DNA from: Marine Group I thaumarchaeote
GTDB lineage: Archaea > Thermoproteota > Nitrososphaeria > Nitrososphaerales > Nitrosopumilaceae
NCBI GenBank assembly: GCA_013390745.1
Contig: JACASX010000005.1
Span: 1 to 64,000, forward strand
Length of the DNA: 64,000 bases
Direction of reading: 5' to 3'
The first letter of the stretch is position 1. Every line of letters begins with the position of its first letter. Shown here one piece after another: positions 43,101-52,579 of the stretch. The notes under the pieces are model-generated. The model was not told the origin of the DNA. It searched no databases and worked only from the letters and a program-made list of their open reading frames with translations. The position numbers and the translations under genes are program-made.

Positions 43101-44300
43101 ATGTATTCAACTATCCTCACAGAGCTAGGAATTGCAATCTTTGATGACGAGAAATGTTTGAAATCATTTCCTTTTAAAAATCCAGCCGAAGAATATATTG
43201 CAGTTAAAAAAGGTGAATCAAGACTTGGTGAAATTGGAAAATTTCTTGCAGATGGTCAAGTAACAATTGTGAATAATCATGGGTTACTAGATATTTTGAA
43301 AAAAAAATCAATTGATGCACAAATGATGGATAGCAACCAAATGGATAGTATACAATCAACAAAGACTAATCTCTTGATAAATTCAGGGCTTGCAAATGAT
43401 GAAAATGATGCAATGGAAAAATTACGTGAGTTTGCCATACAACTTTCATCATCCAAAGTAACTGAAGTCTCGCAAAGTCCAGACCTTCATCTCATTCAGG
43501 CTATAAACACACTAGATGAAACTGATAAAATAATTAACAGTCTTAGTTCAAGGCTACGAGAATGGTATGGTTTACACTTTCCAGAGCTTGATAATTTAAT
43601 TGACAGTATAAACGGATATTCGCAGATAGTTCTATCAGGTAAGCGAGAAAATATTTCAAAGGAAGATTTTGAAAAGGCTGGATTTTCTAAAGACAAAGTC
43701 GAAATGCTTTGTTTGATAAAAGAAAAAAGTAGGGGTGGAGATATTTCAGAGAAAAACTTTGCCATAGTGGAATCTTTGGCTAAACAGATTTTGAATCTTT
43801 TTGAGCTTAGAAAAAATATTGAAGACCATGTTGAGGAACAAATGAAGGAACAAGCACCAAACATATCTGCGATTCTTGGAACTGCGGTGGGAGCCAGAAT
43901 TTTGGCGCGTGCTGGAAGTTTAAGGAGATTAGCAACTATGCCTGCAAGCACAATCCAAATTTTGGGAGCAGAAAAAGCATTATTTCGTTCGTTAAAAACT
44001 GGTGCAAATCCACCCAAACATGGAATTCTTTTTCAACATGCATTAGTTCATGCAGCTCCTAGATGGCAAAGAGGAAAGCTTGCCAGAGCAATAGCTGCAA
44101 AGGGGGCAATTGCAGCAAGAGTTGATGTCTTTGGCGGTGGATTAAATGAAATGCTTTTGGATAAACTAAGTGTTAGAGTGAAGGAAATTGGGGTCAAGTA
44201 CAAAGAACCTGTAATAAAAGAATCAAAACCTGAACCCAAAGTAAAAGGAAAAAAATCAGGGCGCTTTATGAAACGAAGACGGAAGAATTTTGGTAGATAA
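43101..44300 (+). CDS. nop5: C/D box RNP protein Nop5 (Nop56/58 homologue)
   Basis: 399 residues. LREWYGLHFPELDNLI and the C-terminal NOP domain (LGTAVGARILARAGSL, TIQILGAEKALFRSLKTG, KHGILFQHALVHAAP) are diagnostic. A Lys/Arg-rich tail ends the protein. It scaffolds box C/D methylation RNPs with fibrillarin, whose gene overlaps it by 11 bases. Confidence 0.96.
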   Translation: MYSTILTELGIAIFDDEKCLKSFPFKNPAEEYIAVKKGESRLGEIGKFLADGQVTIVNNHGLLDILKKKSIDAQMMDSNQMDSIQSTKTNLLINSGLANDENDAMEKLREFAIQLSSSKVTEVSQSPDLHLIQAINTLDETDKIINSLSSRLREWYGLHFPELDNLIDSINGYSQIVLSGKRENISKEDFEKAGFSKDKVEMLCLIKEKSRGGDISEKNFAIVESLAKQILNLFELRKNIEDHVEEQMKEQAPNISAILGTAVGARILARAGSLRRLATMPASTIQILGAEKALFRSLKTGANPPKHGILFQHALVHAAPRWQRGKLARAIAAKGAIAARVDVFGGGLNEMLLDKLSVRVKEIGVKYKEPVIKESKPEPKVKGKKSGRFMKRRRKNFGR

Positions 44301-44961
44301 ACAAACATTTTTTTGGATTCAGGTAGAAGGAGAAAAAAAATTAGCAACTCAAAACTTGGTCCCTGGAAATCAGGTTTACAATGAAAAGCTTGTTCAACAT
44401 AAGGGATCCGAATACAGGATTTGGAATCCTTTTAGAAGTAAACTGGCTGCTGCAATAATGAATGATTTAAAGAATTTTCCATTTAATCAAAAATCTGATG
44501 TCTTATACCTTGGAGTATCAACTGGAACTACAATAAGTCATATTTCAGATATTGTTAACCAAGGTGGAACTATCTTTGGAATTGAACATGCAAGTAGAGT
44601 TGCAAGAGATTTTTTAGATAGGGTAGCATCACACAGAAAAAACATCGTACCGATAATTCAGGATGCAAGAAGGCCAGAAGAGTTTTTCTCCGTTTACAAG
44701 AAAGTTGATATCGTATATGTAGACATTGCTCAACCAGATCAAACAAACATAGCCATTGAAAACTGTAGATTATATCTAAAATCAGGCGGTTACTTGTTTT
44801 TGGTTATAAAAACCAGAAGTATAGATGTTGTAAAAGATCCAAAAATGGTAATCAAAGATGAAATAAAAAAACTGGAAACGTTGTTTGAAATCAAGCAAAC
44901 AATTGACTTGTACCCATATGATAAGGATCATGCAATGGTAATAGCAACATTACTGAGATAA
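44290..44961 (+). CDS. flpA: Fibrillarin, rRNA/tRNA 2'-O-methyltransferase
   Basis: 223 residues from TTG. EYRIWNPFRSKLAAAIMNDL, VLYLGVSTGTTISHISDIV and VDIVYVDIAQPDQTNIAIENC are fibrillarin motifs; the SAM loop and the catalytic Asp-rich strand are present. It is the methyltransferase of box C/D guides, translationally coupled to nop5. The end overlaps the convergent RNase HII gene. Confidence 0.96.
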   Translation: MVDKQTFFWIQVEGEKKLATQNLVPGNQVYNEKLVQHKGSEYRIWNPFRSKLAAAIMNDLKNFPFNQKSDVLYLGVSTGTTISHISDIVNQGGTIFGIEHASRVARDFLDRVASHRKNIVPIIQDARRPEEFFSVYKKVDIVYVDIAQPDQTNIAIENCRLYLKSGGYLFLVIKTRSIDVVKDPKMVIKDEIKKLETLFEIKQTIDLYPYDKDHAMVIATLLR

Positions 44962-45591
44962 TTTTCTTTTCTTCATTAAGATTTTTACCGGCTTCCAACT
45001 TTTCCGTAGAAAAGTCAGGTTCTGATTTCTTCGTATTGATTTTTTCACAAAAACCTTAGTTTTTGGGTCTGAGGGGTAACCACTGCCTATATCATATTTT
45101 TTACTCAGTCTAGTTATTGCCCTGTCCCTAGAAACTTTAGCAAGAATAGATGCGGCAGAAACTGTGATAAATTTGCTATCAGCATGATGATATGATCTTA
45201 TCTTCGTGTTTGATGTAAGTTCTGAAATCTCTTTTCCAAATCTTTTGGAATTCACATCACATGAATCTACAAATGCAGTTGATGGTGAAAGTTTGGATAT
45301 CACCTTTGCCATATACTTCGCTTCCAGATGATTCAAAGAATGAGTTGAAACACTCTTATCAATTATCCGTGGAGGAATTCTCACCACATAATAGTCATCA
45401 ACTATTTCAATAATTTTCTTGTAAAGGCGCTCCCTTGCCGTGGGTGAAAGTTTCTTTGAATCCCTAACACCAAGTTTTTTCAAGAGATTAACTTTTGATT
45501 TACTTATGCTGACACCTGCAACAACTAAAGGACCCAACATGGATCCACGTCCCGCCTCGTCAACACCACAAATTTGCATATGGTTTTTCAT
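44950..45591 (-). CDS. rnhB: Ribonuclease HII
   Basis: 213 residues. ICGVDEAGRGSMLGPLVVAG has the first catalytic Asp-Glu, followed by ADSKFITVSAASILAKVSRD with later catalytic Asp residues and GSGYPSDPKTK. It removes RNA from RNA-DNA hybrids. The first ATG or the one four codons later may be used; the gene is divergent from trm1, whose first codons it overlaps. Confidence 0.95.
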   Translation of the reverse strand: MKNHMQICGVDEAGRGSMLGPLVVAGVSISKSKVNLLKKLGVRDSKKLSPTARERLYKKIIEIVDDYYVVRIPPRIIDKSVSTHSLNHLEAKYMAKVISKLSPSTAFVDSCDVNSKRFGKEISELTSNTKIRSYHHADSKFITVSAASILAKVSRDRAITRLSKKYDIGSGYPSDPKTKVFVKKSIRRNQNLTFLRKSWKPVKILMKKRKLSQ

Positions 45592-46782
45592 TTTTTAGGA
45601 GTATTAACCGTTATAGGTAAAAAGAATTCAAGAGATCTATTGCAAAGAATAGAAGAAAAGTTAGTGGAGATAACAGAGGGTACAACTAAAATTCTTGTTC
45701 CAAAAAAATCGCTTGATAAGAAAGTTCCACCAAAGGAACCTGCCTTTTTCAATCCTGCTGCAAAATTAACCCGTGATTTTTCAATTTTAGCCTATTCTGC
45801 TTTTTGGGAAGATTTTGACAAGCCGAAAATATTTCTAGATGGACTAGCTGGTCTTGGCGCCAGGTCACTTAGAGTTGCAAATGAAATTTCAGATGTGGAA
45901 ATGGCTGTGGCTAACGATGTGAATTCTGAAGGCCTAAACATTGCGCAGGATTCCATGAAGCTAAATGAGATTTCAAATTTTGATACATCTGAAAACGAGA
46001 TATGCCGCTTTTTTGGTTCGTATTCAAAGAAGGGGAAGAGAGGTTCAATTGTAGATGTTGATCCTTTCGGTTCACCAACAAAATATTTTGACTGTGCGAT
46101 TCGTGCTACGATGCATGGTGGTATGTTATCAGTTACTGCTACAGATTTGCAGGTGTTACATGGACTATCAAAACGATCATGCCAAAGAAAATACCATGGA
46201 GTGCCAATAAAAACAGAATATTCTAATGAAATTGCAATTAGACTTATTCTGGGCTGCTTGGAATTTGTTGCGGGAAGATTAGAGATTCAGATAATTCCAC
46301 AGTTTGTACAACATGATATGCATTATTACAGAGCGTATCTTAAAATTTTAAACAAACCAGGACAAAAAGAACAGCTTGGATACATTATACATTGTAAATC
46401 ATGTGGAAGAAGAAAATCTGTTATGAAACAGAAAGAGGTTTGTGAGATTTGTCATTCTAAGCTAGATGTTGCTGGTCCACTATGGGTAGGACAATTGTTT
46501 GAAAAAGAATTTGTCATGAAAATGAATGAGATGGTTCCAAAGCTTGTAGTGGATAAAAGATGTCAAAAAATCTTGGAAAAATGTATTCTAGAATCAGAAA
46601 TGCCAGTGACATATTATACACTTGATGAGATTGCATCAAAAATGCAAAAATCTCCACTCAAAATGAAAAACATGATTAAAAAACTACAGGACGCTGGTTT
46701 CGTGGCAAGTCCAACCTCGCTTAATCCAAATGGATTCAGAACGGATTGTAGTATTGATGAAATTATAAAATTACTATCATAA
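45580..46782 (+). CDS. trm1: tRNA (guanine26-N2)-dimethyltransferase Trm1
   Basis: About 400 residues. FFNPAAKLTRDFSILAYSAF, FLDGLAGLGARSLRVA, IVDVDPFGSPTKYFDCAI and TATDLQVLHG are Trm1 signatures, and the C-terminal zinc-binding CKSCGRRKS...CEICHSKLD is complete. The exact start is uncertain: the family homology begins near ITEGTTKILVP and the ATG used here overlaps the divergent rnhB start region. Confidence 0.92.
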   Translation: MVFHFLGVLTVIGKKNSRDLLQRIEEKLVEITEGTTKILVPKKSLDKKVPPKEPAFFNPAAKLTRDFSILAYSAFWEDFDKPKIFLDGLAGLGARSLRVANEISDVEMAVANDVNSEGLNIAQDSMKLNEISNFDTSENEICRFFGSYSKKGKRGSIVDVDPFGSPTKYFDCAIRATMHGGMLSVTATDLQVLHGLSKRSCQRKYHGVPIKTEYSNEIAIRLILGCLEFVAGRLEIQIIPQFVQHDMHYYRAYLKILNKPGQKEQLGYIIHCKSCGRRKSVMKQKEVCEICHSKLDVAGPLWVGQLFEKEFVMKMNEMVPKLVVDKRCQKILEKCILESEMPVTYYTLDEIASKMQKSPLKMKNMIKKLQDAGFVASPTSLNPNGFRTDCSIDEIIKLLS

Positions 46783-46791
46783 ACGATTGAG

Positions 46792-47094
46792 ATGAAGTTT
46801 AAGGCAGTCTTAGAAACAAAAGGAAGGGATACTGGAAAGATGCATAGGGTATGGCTTCTTGCCGTCAAATATGAGGGAAAGTTGTACTTCTCACGAAGAA
46901 ATACCAACAGTGATTGGTTAAAGAATGCACAAAAAAATCCAGATGTAAGAATAGAATTTGACGGACAAAGTTTCGCTGGAAGAGCTAGTTTGGTCAGTGA
47001 TGATTCTCTTTGCAAAAAAATATCTCAGTTAAAGTATGATGATGAAAAGCGTGCGAATGAACCTAGAGTAGTTTTAGAAGTGGATTATAATTAA
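46792..47094 (+). CDS. Split-barrel nitroreductase-like protein (DUF385-type)
   Basis: 100 residues. WLLAVKYEGKLYFSRRNTNSDWLKNAQKNPDVRIEFDGQ has the pattern of F420-dependent nitroreductase/quinone reductase (DUF385-type) split barrels, shorter than usual. It lies 9 bases after trm1 and overlaps an antisense gene by 4 bases. Enzymatic function is unknown. Confidence 0.75.
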   Translation: MKFKAVLETKGRDTGKMHRVWLLAVKYEGKLYFSRRNTNSDWLKNAQKNPDVRIEFDGQSFAGRASLVSDDSLCKKISQLKYDDEKRANEPRVVLEVDYN

Positions 47095-47300
47095 AGAAAC
47101 TGCGCTGCATATGCTAAACCAAATCCTACAACAATTAATCCATACCACTTGAAGTTTCTTTTATTCAAGAATATGTTTGGGCTGCCTATCGAATCTTCAC
47201 CATATGTTCTAGTACGTATCTTTCGCATTTCAATGGCCTGTCCTATCAATGCTATAGTGATTACAGCCAGCGCGGCGATTGCCATAATTGGTTGTGGCAT
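47091..47300 (-). CDS. Small two-helix membrane protein
   Basis: 69 residues with two hydrophobic segments (about 4-22 and 52-69) separated by a charged loop (EMRKIRTRTYGEDSIG..NKRNFKW). No family recognised. It has its own upstream spacer before the AMMECR1 gene, divergent from it. Confidence 0.65.
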   Translation of the reverse strand: MPQPIMAIAALAVITIALIGQAIEMRKIRTRTYGEDSIGSPNIFLNKRNFKWYGLIVVGFGLAYAAQFL

Positions 47301-47359
47301 GTGTTAGGGAATAATCTGTAAAATTTAATGTTTTTTTAATACATCTAAGTTGATCACAT

Positions 47360-47971
47360 ATGTCCAGGGATACTCAGTTATCCGATTCAGATGGAGTTGT
47401 TTTGGTCAAAACCGCAAGAAAGGCAGTTACCGAATTTCTTTCAAATGGTAATAGGATGAAATTAGAATCAGATCTTGAAGAAAAATTCTCTTTTAATTCA
47501 GGTGTGTTTGTTACCCTGAACAATCCTGATGGGTTACGAGGCTGCATTGGATTTCCAATGCCTGAAAAAAAATTGTCGCATGCAATAATAGAAGGAGCCA
47601 TAGCTGCCGCTACTGAGGATCCAAGATTCCCATCGGTAAAAACAAATGAACTGAATGACATTGTGTTTGAAGTAACTGTTCTCACACCACCAATTGTAGT
47701 TGATGTATCTGATCCTATGGAATACTTGGAAAAAATTAAAGTTGGAAGAGACGGTCTGATCATAAGACATTCTTTTTCATCCGGCTTGCTATTGCCACAA
47801 GTTCCTGTTGAATACGGTTGGAATGTGGAAGAATTTCTTCAACACACATGTGAAAAGGCTGGACTGTCAAGGGACACCTGGAAAAATGAAAGTGTAAAAA
47901 TTGAAAAGTTTGAGGGCATTATATTCAAAGAAGAAACACCTAATGGAGTAATCGTAAGGGAGGAAACCTAA
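47360..47971 (+). CDS. AMMECR1 domain protein
   Basis: 203 residues of the AMMECR1 family: VTLNNPDGLRGCIGFPMPEKKLSHAIIEGAIAAATEDPRFPSV contains the LRGCIG core, then VEYGWNVEEFLQHTCEKAGL. Function unknown in all domains. The stop shares one base with the MEMO1 gene's ATG, and a radical SAM enzyme of the same three-part system lies 1.8 kb downstream. Confidence 0.93.
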   Translation: MSRDTQLSDSDGVVLVKTARKAVTEFLSNGNRMKLESDLEEKFSFNSGVFVTLNNPDGLRGCIGFPMPEKKLSHAIIEGAIAAATEDPRFPSVKTNELNDIVFEVTVLTPPIVVDVSDPMEYLEKIKVGRDGLIIRHSFSSGLLLPQVPVEYGWNVEEFLQHTCEKAGLSRDTWKNESVKIEKFEGIIFKEETPNGVIVREET

Positions 47972-48807
47972 TGAAAGTTAGAACGCCTGCGGTATCTGGA
48001 ACGTTTTATCCAGGAGATGAAAAGGATCTAAAAAACCTCATACATGAATGCTTTTTGCATGAGTTGGGTCCTGGTAAAATACCTCCTACAGATTCTGATC
48101 AAAAGATTTACGGTGTGATATGCCCCCATGCAGGGTTTGTTTACTCTGGTCCCGTTGCGTGTCATTCGTTTTATTCAATCTCATCATCAACAAGCAAGCT
48201 AGCAATAATTACTGGACCCAATCACTATGGAATTGGTCAAAATGTTGCATCTATGGTTGATTCCAGTTGGGAAACTCCACTTGGTTTAGTTGAAGTGGAT
48301 TCAGAATCCGCACTAGAATTAAGAGAAGACTTGGATATCTTGGAACTTGATTCCTTCTCTCACTCAAAAGAACACAGCATCGAAGTTCAAATTCCAATGT
48401 TGCAGGAAACATTTCCTAATGAAATGAAAATACTTCCTGTCTCGCTAATTGCCCAAGAGCAAAAAACAGCAACTAAAGTGGGCTCTGCAATTGCAAAACT
48501 TGCCCAAAAAAAAGACGCCTTATTGATTGGTTCATCCGACTTTACACATTATGAGGAAAATGGATTTGCACACAAACAAGACATGGCGCTAATTGAGCCC
48601 ATCTTGAAATTGGATGTGGATGAATTTTACAAGGTTTTGCATGAAAGGAATGTCACTGCATGCGGTTTTGGTGCAATTGCATCTACCATGATTGCCTGCA
48701 AGGAACTAGGTGCCACTGAGGGAAAACTGCTAAAGTATGCTACCAGTGGCGACATTTCAGGCGACAAAAGCTCAGTTGTTGGCTATGCGTCGATAATTTT
48801 TGTCTAA
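47971..48807 (+). CDS. MEMO1 family protein
   Basis: 278 residues. RTPAVSGTFYPGDE, ICPHAGFVYSGPVACHSF, SFSHSKEHSIEVQIPMLQ and GSSDFTHYEENG are MEMO1 motifs with the His, Asp and Cys that form a metal-binding site in the dioxygenase-like fold. MEMO, AMMECR1 and a radical SAM protein occur together as the AmmeMemoRadiSam system, whose reaction is not known. The end overlaps the cupredoxin gene by 4 bases. Confidence 0.93.
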   Translation: MKVRTPAVSGTFYPGDEKDLKNLIHECFLHELGPGKIPPTDSDQKIYGVICPHAGFVYSGPVACHSFYSISSSTSKLAIITGPNHYGIGQNVASMVDSSWETPLGLVEVDSESALELREDLDILELDSFSHSKEHSIEVQIPMLQETFPNEMKILPVSLIAQEQKTATKVGSAIAKLAQKKDALLIGSSDFTHYEENGFAHKQDMALIEPILKLDVDEFYKVLHERNVTACGFGAIASTMIACKELGATEGKLLKYATSGDISGDKSSVVGYASIIFV

Positions 48808-49655
48808 AGTTTTGGGATTAGTGCTGTCTTTGTCTTTGCAGTTATTGCAATGATGCTTACTATTGCTACAGCAAGTATAATCATGGCAATTGTTCCAAAT
48901 TCTGGAACCGCATAACTACCTACGATTTCAATCTTTTCTGTTCCTGCTTCATATGGAATATGTAAAGTATCACCCATTTGTTTAAAGTCAGTTTCCTCAC
49001 TATTTACAAGAACAAAGTAACTGCCATCATCAAATGGAGTTATGATATCACTGTTTAGAGTAATTTTCAGTTCACCGTCATCATCTGCACTGAATAAGTG
49101 AACAGTTAATGTAGCATCGTCAGTGTTTCCTCCAATGTGGTGAATCACGCCGGATGTAACTGTGGCTGTAAGCTGGTCAGACAGATCAATCATTCCAGTC
49201 ATTCCACTCTGTTCCATTCCTTCCATGTCTCCCATTTCCTCATGTCCCATTTCTTCCATTTCCTCATGTTCAGCGCTAACTGTTACAATTCCTGTCATCC
49301 ATGGATGAACCATACAGAAATAACCGTATGTTCCTGCTTCTTCAAATTTATAAGAAAACATTCCTCCTACCGGAACTAAACTGCTGTCAAATACATCATC
49401 AAGTCCTTCTGCTGGTGTTCCAGATGATACAGTATGAGCCATTGTATCTACATTATGCCACATTGCCTCACCACCAATGTCAAGTGCTGCATTATATGGC
49501 ATGTAACACATGTTGTTTGTCTCACAGCCTGGAGTACTAGAGCCAACTACCATGTTAATGTCAACCTTCGAATGGTCTGCAAATGCTGATGGGGCTACCA
49601 CTATAAGTGAAAAGATTGCGAGTAATGAAAATGATAAACAAACTGATTTCTTCAT
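48804..49655 (-). CDS. Secreted cupredoxin with PEFG-CTERM anchor
   Basis: 283 residues. Signal peptide about 1-26 (ends SAFADHSK). A plastocyanin-like copper site is seen as His74 in DTMAHTV and Cys114, His117 and Met120 in YGYFCMVHPWMTG. A Met/Glu/His-rich linker (about 129-150; HEEMEEMGHEEMGDMEGM) may bind metal. The C-terminus has PEFG followed by a hydrophobic helix and short basic tail, the thaumarchaeal PEFG-CTERM sorting pattern, so the protein is anchored outside the membrane. It likely carries electrons. Confidence 0.92.
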   Translation of the reverse strand: MKKSVCLSFSLLAIFSLIVVAPSAFADHSKVDINMVVGSSTPGCETNNMCYMPYNAALDIGGEAMWHNVDTMAHTVSSGTPAEGLDDVFDSSLVPVGGMFSYKFEEAGTYGYFCMVHPWMTGIVTVSAEHEEMEEMGHEEMGDMEGMEQSGMTGMIDLSDQLTATVTSGVIHHIGGNTDDATLTVHLFSADDDGELKITLNSDIITPFDDGSYFVLVNSEETDFKQMGDTLHIPYEAGTEKIEIVGSYAVPEFGTIAMIILAVAIVSIIAITAKTKTALIPKL

Positions 49656-49744
49656 GTTATGAAATTTGCTTTGATAACGATATTTTAGTTTTACCTCGAT
49701 TCCAGATATTAGGAATAATTTAAACTGGTATAATGACCAAAATG

Positions 49745-50803
49745 TTATACCACAAACTGGAATCTTTCCTGCTTGTATCCCTTAGCCAGTGAACCAGTTA
49801 TTGGTATTTGATTTCCACAAAACTTGCACTTGTTGTTCTTGTCAAGATGCCATTCCTGAATGTCAAACCCAAATCTTTTCACAACAATTTCGTTACATCC
49901 TGCACAGTAGGTATGTTCCCATGGATGTCCCGGAACGTTTCCAAGATATACATACTTGAGCCCCTCGCTTTTTGCAATTTCATAATGCTTTTCCAAAGTC
50001 TTTACCGGCGTAGTTGGATATTCCATCATCTTGTAATCAGGGTGGAATCGCAGAAAGTGGATTACAGTTTCCGGACCTAACTCATCATAGACAAACTTTG
50101 CAAGCTTTCTTGCATGCTCAAGACTGTCACCAACTTGTGGGACTATCAAGTCTGTAATCTCCGTGTGAATCTTTGTCTTGTCCCTGATTTCCAGAATGGT
50201 ATCAAATATTGGCTGTGGATCCGGTACTCCGATAAATTTCCTAGTAAACTCTGGCTCTGCACTTCCCTTAAAGTCAATAGTAATACAATCCAAGAATTCA
50301 TCCATCATCTTTACTGATTCAGGCGTGTCATATCCATTTGAGACAAAGATGTTAAAGAGACCTTTCTTTCTTGCAATCACACCGCAGTCACGAGCAAACT
50401 CGATGAATATGGAAGGTTCATTGTAGGTGTATGCTATTCCATCTGCTCCATGCTCAATAGCAGTATTTGCCACCTGCTCAGGTGTCATGTCAACACCCTC
50501 CACTTTGCGTCTCTGGCTGATATCCGAATTTTGACAATATTTGCAAAGCCAGTTACACCCAGTTGTTGCGATTGAGAAAATCTTGCTTCCTGGATTATAG
50601 TGAATTACAGGTTTCTTTTCTATCGGGTCAACATGGCCTGCAATAACTTTTCCATAAACATAAAGATCAAGCTTTCCATTTTCATTTCCTCTGACACCGC
50701 AAAGACCAATCTGTCCTTTTCCCATCTCACAATATCTAGCACATGCAGTACACAAAACCTTGCCATTAGGTCTCTTTTCGTAAAGAATAGCTTCCCTTGT
50801 CAT
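49745..50803 (-). CDS. amrS: AmmeMemoRadiSam system radical SAM enzyme
   Basis: 352 residues from MTREAILYEK; an upstream ATG adding 29 poorly conserved residues is less likely. CEMGKGQIGLCGVRGN precedes the radical SAM motif TTGCNWLCKYCQN (Cys-x3-Cys-x2-Cys), then IAYTYNEPSIFIEFARDCG and HFLRFHPDYKMMEYP. The C-terminal Cys (YCAGC, CKFCG) probably bind zinc or a second cluster. It is the third member of the AMMECR1-MEMO1-RadiSam set; cupredoxin lies between. Confidence 0.93.
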   Translation of the reverse strand: MTREAILYEKRPNGKVLCTACARYCEMGKGQIGLCGVRGNENGKLDLYVYGKVIAGHVDPIEKKPVIHYNPGSKIFSIATTGCNWLCKYCQNSDISQRRKVEGVDMTPEQVANTAIEHGADGIAYTYNEPSIFIEFARDCGVIARKKGLFNIFVSNGYDTPESVKMMDEFLDCITIDFKGSAEPEFTRKFIGVPDPQPIFDTILEIRDKTKIHTEITDLIVPQVGDSLEHARKLAKFVYDELGPETVIHFLRFHPDYKMMEYPTTPVKTLEKHYEIAKSEGLKYVYLGNVPGHPWEHTYCAGCNEIVVKRFGFDIQEWHLDKNNKCKFCGNQIPITGSLAKGYKQERFQFVV

Positions 50804-50843
50804 ACTTCTAGTGTTATGTTTTAGATCATTATTAATAACTTGA

Positions 50844-51287
50844 ATGAAAAATATACTCGTGGACAATAAATCTGAAGCACATCTTATCAAATTCCTAAAA
50901 TCACTTCCAGATAATCAGATTAAGCAATTTTATGATGCTGTAGAATGGACACCATATCCTGTTCTTGTCATTAAAGAATTTCAGAGACGCTTCCAACCAA
51001 ATGATGATGAGTTTGTAGACAAGCTTTTGGAATCCATAGGTGAAGCAAAGAAGAAGGGTCAGAAAATTGGTAAGCTGGCAAAAATAAGGGGTCTAAAACT
51101 GAGTAAACAGGTCAAAGCACAAGCCAAAAAGACTGTCTCAAAAAAGATCAGCGGGGCAAAACGCATGATTAGATCTTCTGAAGATAATGTGGAATTAATC
51201 AAAAAACTGGGCGAGTTAAAAAAGGCTGGTATTATTAACAGTAAGGAGTTTCAGACAAAGAAAAAACAACTGCTTGATAAAATCTAA
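50844..51287 (+). CDS. Lys-rich protein with C-terminal SHOCT domain
   Basis: 147 residues. The N-terminal half has helical repeats like those in small scaffold proteins (LIKFLKSLPDNQIKQFYDAVEWTPYPVLVIKEFQRRF), a Lys-rich middle (about 75-110), and a C-terminal SHOCT domain (ELIKKLGELKKAGIINSKEFQTKKKQLLDKI). SHOCT helices usually mediate oligomerisation. It is divergent from the radical SAM gene. Function unknown. Confidence 0.72.
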   Translation: MKNILVDNKSEAHLIKFLKSLPDNQIKQFYDAVEWTPYPVLVIKEFQRRFQPNDDEFVDKLLESIGEAKKKGQKIGKLAKIRGLKLSKQVKAQAKKTVSKKISGAKRMIRSSEDNVELIKKLGELKKAGIINSKEFQTKKKQLLDKI

Positions 51288-51301
51288 CTCTTAAATCAAA
51301 A

Positions 51302-51955
51302 CTAGACAATGTGAACTACTGTACTAACTCCACGTCGATCAATCTCCATCCCATCTTTCATTTCGCTAATGATAACAGTGAATGATATAACGTCACGCTG
51401 TTTGCATTCCGTAGCATTTAGCTTCAGATTAACGTCCAAAAGATCAAACTCATCTTCTGGAATATTTGATTCGTCAAAGAATACCTTACCGGTTGATTCT
51501 ATTCTAAACCTTTGGTCCTTTGTGTGTAATCCTATCTTTGTTTTGTTATTCTCCCTACCTGCGGCCTTTACGTTTACATCAATAATTCCTGGTTTTGCCA
51601 GTGTATAGCCAGACTTTTTGTCCACAAAAACACCAATCTGTGATGGTCTTCCAGCTGTAGCCTCTGCCATCTTTTGTATTCCGTCATTCATTACCACATC
51701 AACAGCCTTGAAAGTTTGTGGAATCTTAGCAATCCATTCATTGGTTCGCTCAATTATACTTGCTATCTCTGTACGTCTTTTTTTGTCCTCATCCTCTGGT
51801 AACTCATAACGATCTACCCAAGCAATATAGTCGTGTGAAATATCCTTGATGAAATCAATGCAAGTAATTCTATAACTATCTACATTGGGAGCACGCTCTG
51901 AATTCTCATCATCAGGTACAAAACTATCATCCGATGGCATTGCCATGAATTTCAA
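51302..51955 (-). CDS. Uncharacterised protein
   Basis: 217 residues, acidic, without signal or membrane segment. The first half is helical with a conserved-looking HDYIAWVDRYELPEDEDKKRRTE stretch; the second half is beta-rich (SQIGVFVDKKSGYTLAKPGIIDVNV, KVFFDESNIPEDEFDLLDVNL). I do not recognise the family. Convergent with the SHOCT gene. Confidence 0.72.
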   Translation of the reverse strand: MKFMAMPSDDSFVPDDENSERAPNVDSYRITCIDFIKDISHDYIAWVDRYELPEDEDKKRRTEIASIIERTNEWIAKIPQTFKAVDVVMNDGIQKMAEATAGRPSQIGVFVDKKSGYTLAKPGIIDVNVKAAGRENNKTKIGLHTKDQRFRIESTGKVFFDESNIPEDEFDLLDVNLKLNATECKQRDVISFTVIISEMKDGMEIDRRGVSTVVHIV

Positions 51956-52018
51956 ATAATACCATGGCTAAAAAAACCAACCTCAATTAATATATTCGGA
52001 AAAATTTCTTAGTTTTTC

Positions 52019-52579
52019 ATGATCTTCACTACAATCACAAAAGATCTGCAAAAGGAACTAAAATCAAACATGCCACAAATCATGATCTTATTAAAAAAGC
52101 AACCCGCAATTGCATACAAAAAGATAGGAGATATCGGGAAAGAAGTTGGGAAAAAATACGATATTGAATTACTGGTAAATTTTCCACACAAAGGAAAAAT
52201 AGAAAATTTTGACATGTATGGAAAACGGGACTTGAGTTTCATTGTGGACATGAAAAGAACAAATTTTCCCATTAAGCGTAGTATAATCAAAGAAAAGGCA
52301 AGAGAGGTTTTTGGAGATGTGGAAACAGAGGATGCTTACATGTATGAAGGTAAGGAAGGCGTAAAGGTATTTCTTGGTCAGGCAAATGAGGCTGGTAGAA
52401 AAGAAGAGAGGATTGACATTCTGCCACATTCTTTGCACGTATGGTATGAATTTACAGATAAGGTGACAGAATTTTGTGATTGGCTTTTGGAAAATGTGTA
52501 TTTAGTGAAAGATGTAGACCATAAAGGAGAAACAAAATACGAGAAATTCAGAATTAAGCAAAAAGAAGAAAATGTGTAA
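52019..52579 (+). CDS. Uncharacterised protein
   Basis: 186 residues, soluble and charged. It has an N-terminal helical part and an alpha/beta middle (ELLVNFPHKGKIENFDMYGKRDLSFIVDMKR), then FCDWLLENVYLVKDVDHKGE. No family motif recognised. The stop abuts the convergent TPR gene. Confidence 0.7.
   Translation: MIFTTITKDLQKELKSNMPQIMILLKKQPAIAYKKIGDIGKEVGKKYDIELLVNFPHKGKIENFDMYGKRDLSFIVDMKRTNFPIKRSIIKEKAREVFGDVETEDAYMYEGKEGVKVFLGQANEAGRKEERIDILPHSLHVWYEFTDKVTEFCDWLLENVYLVKDVDHKGETKYEKFRIKQKEENV

Noticed and set aside
42101-43120. Longer start for pyrD
   Set aside because: The first 37 residues have no family similarity, would overlap the divergent nop5 gene, and a TATA box fits the internal GTG.
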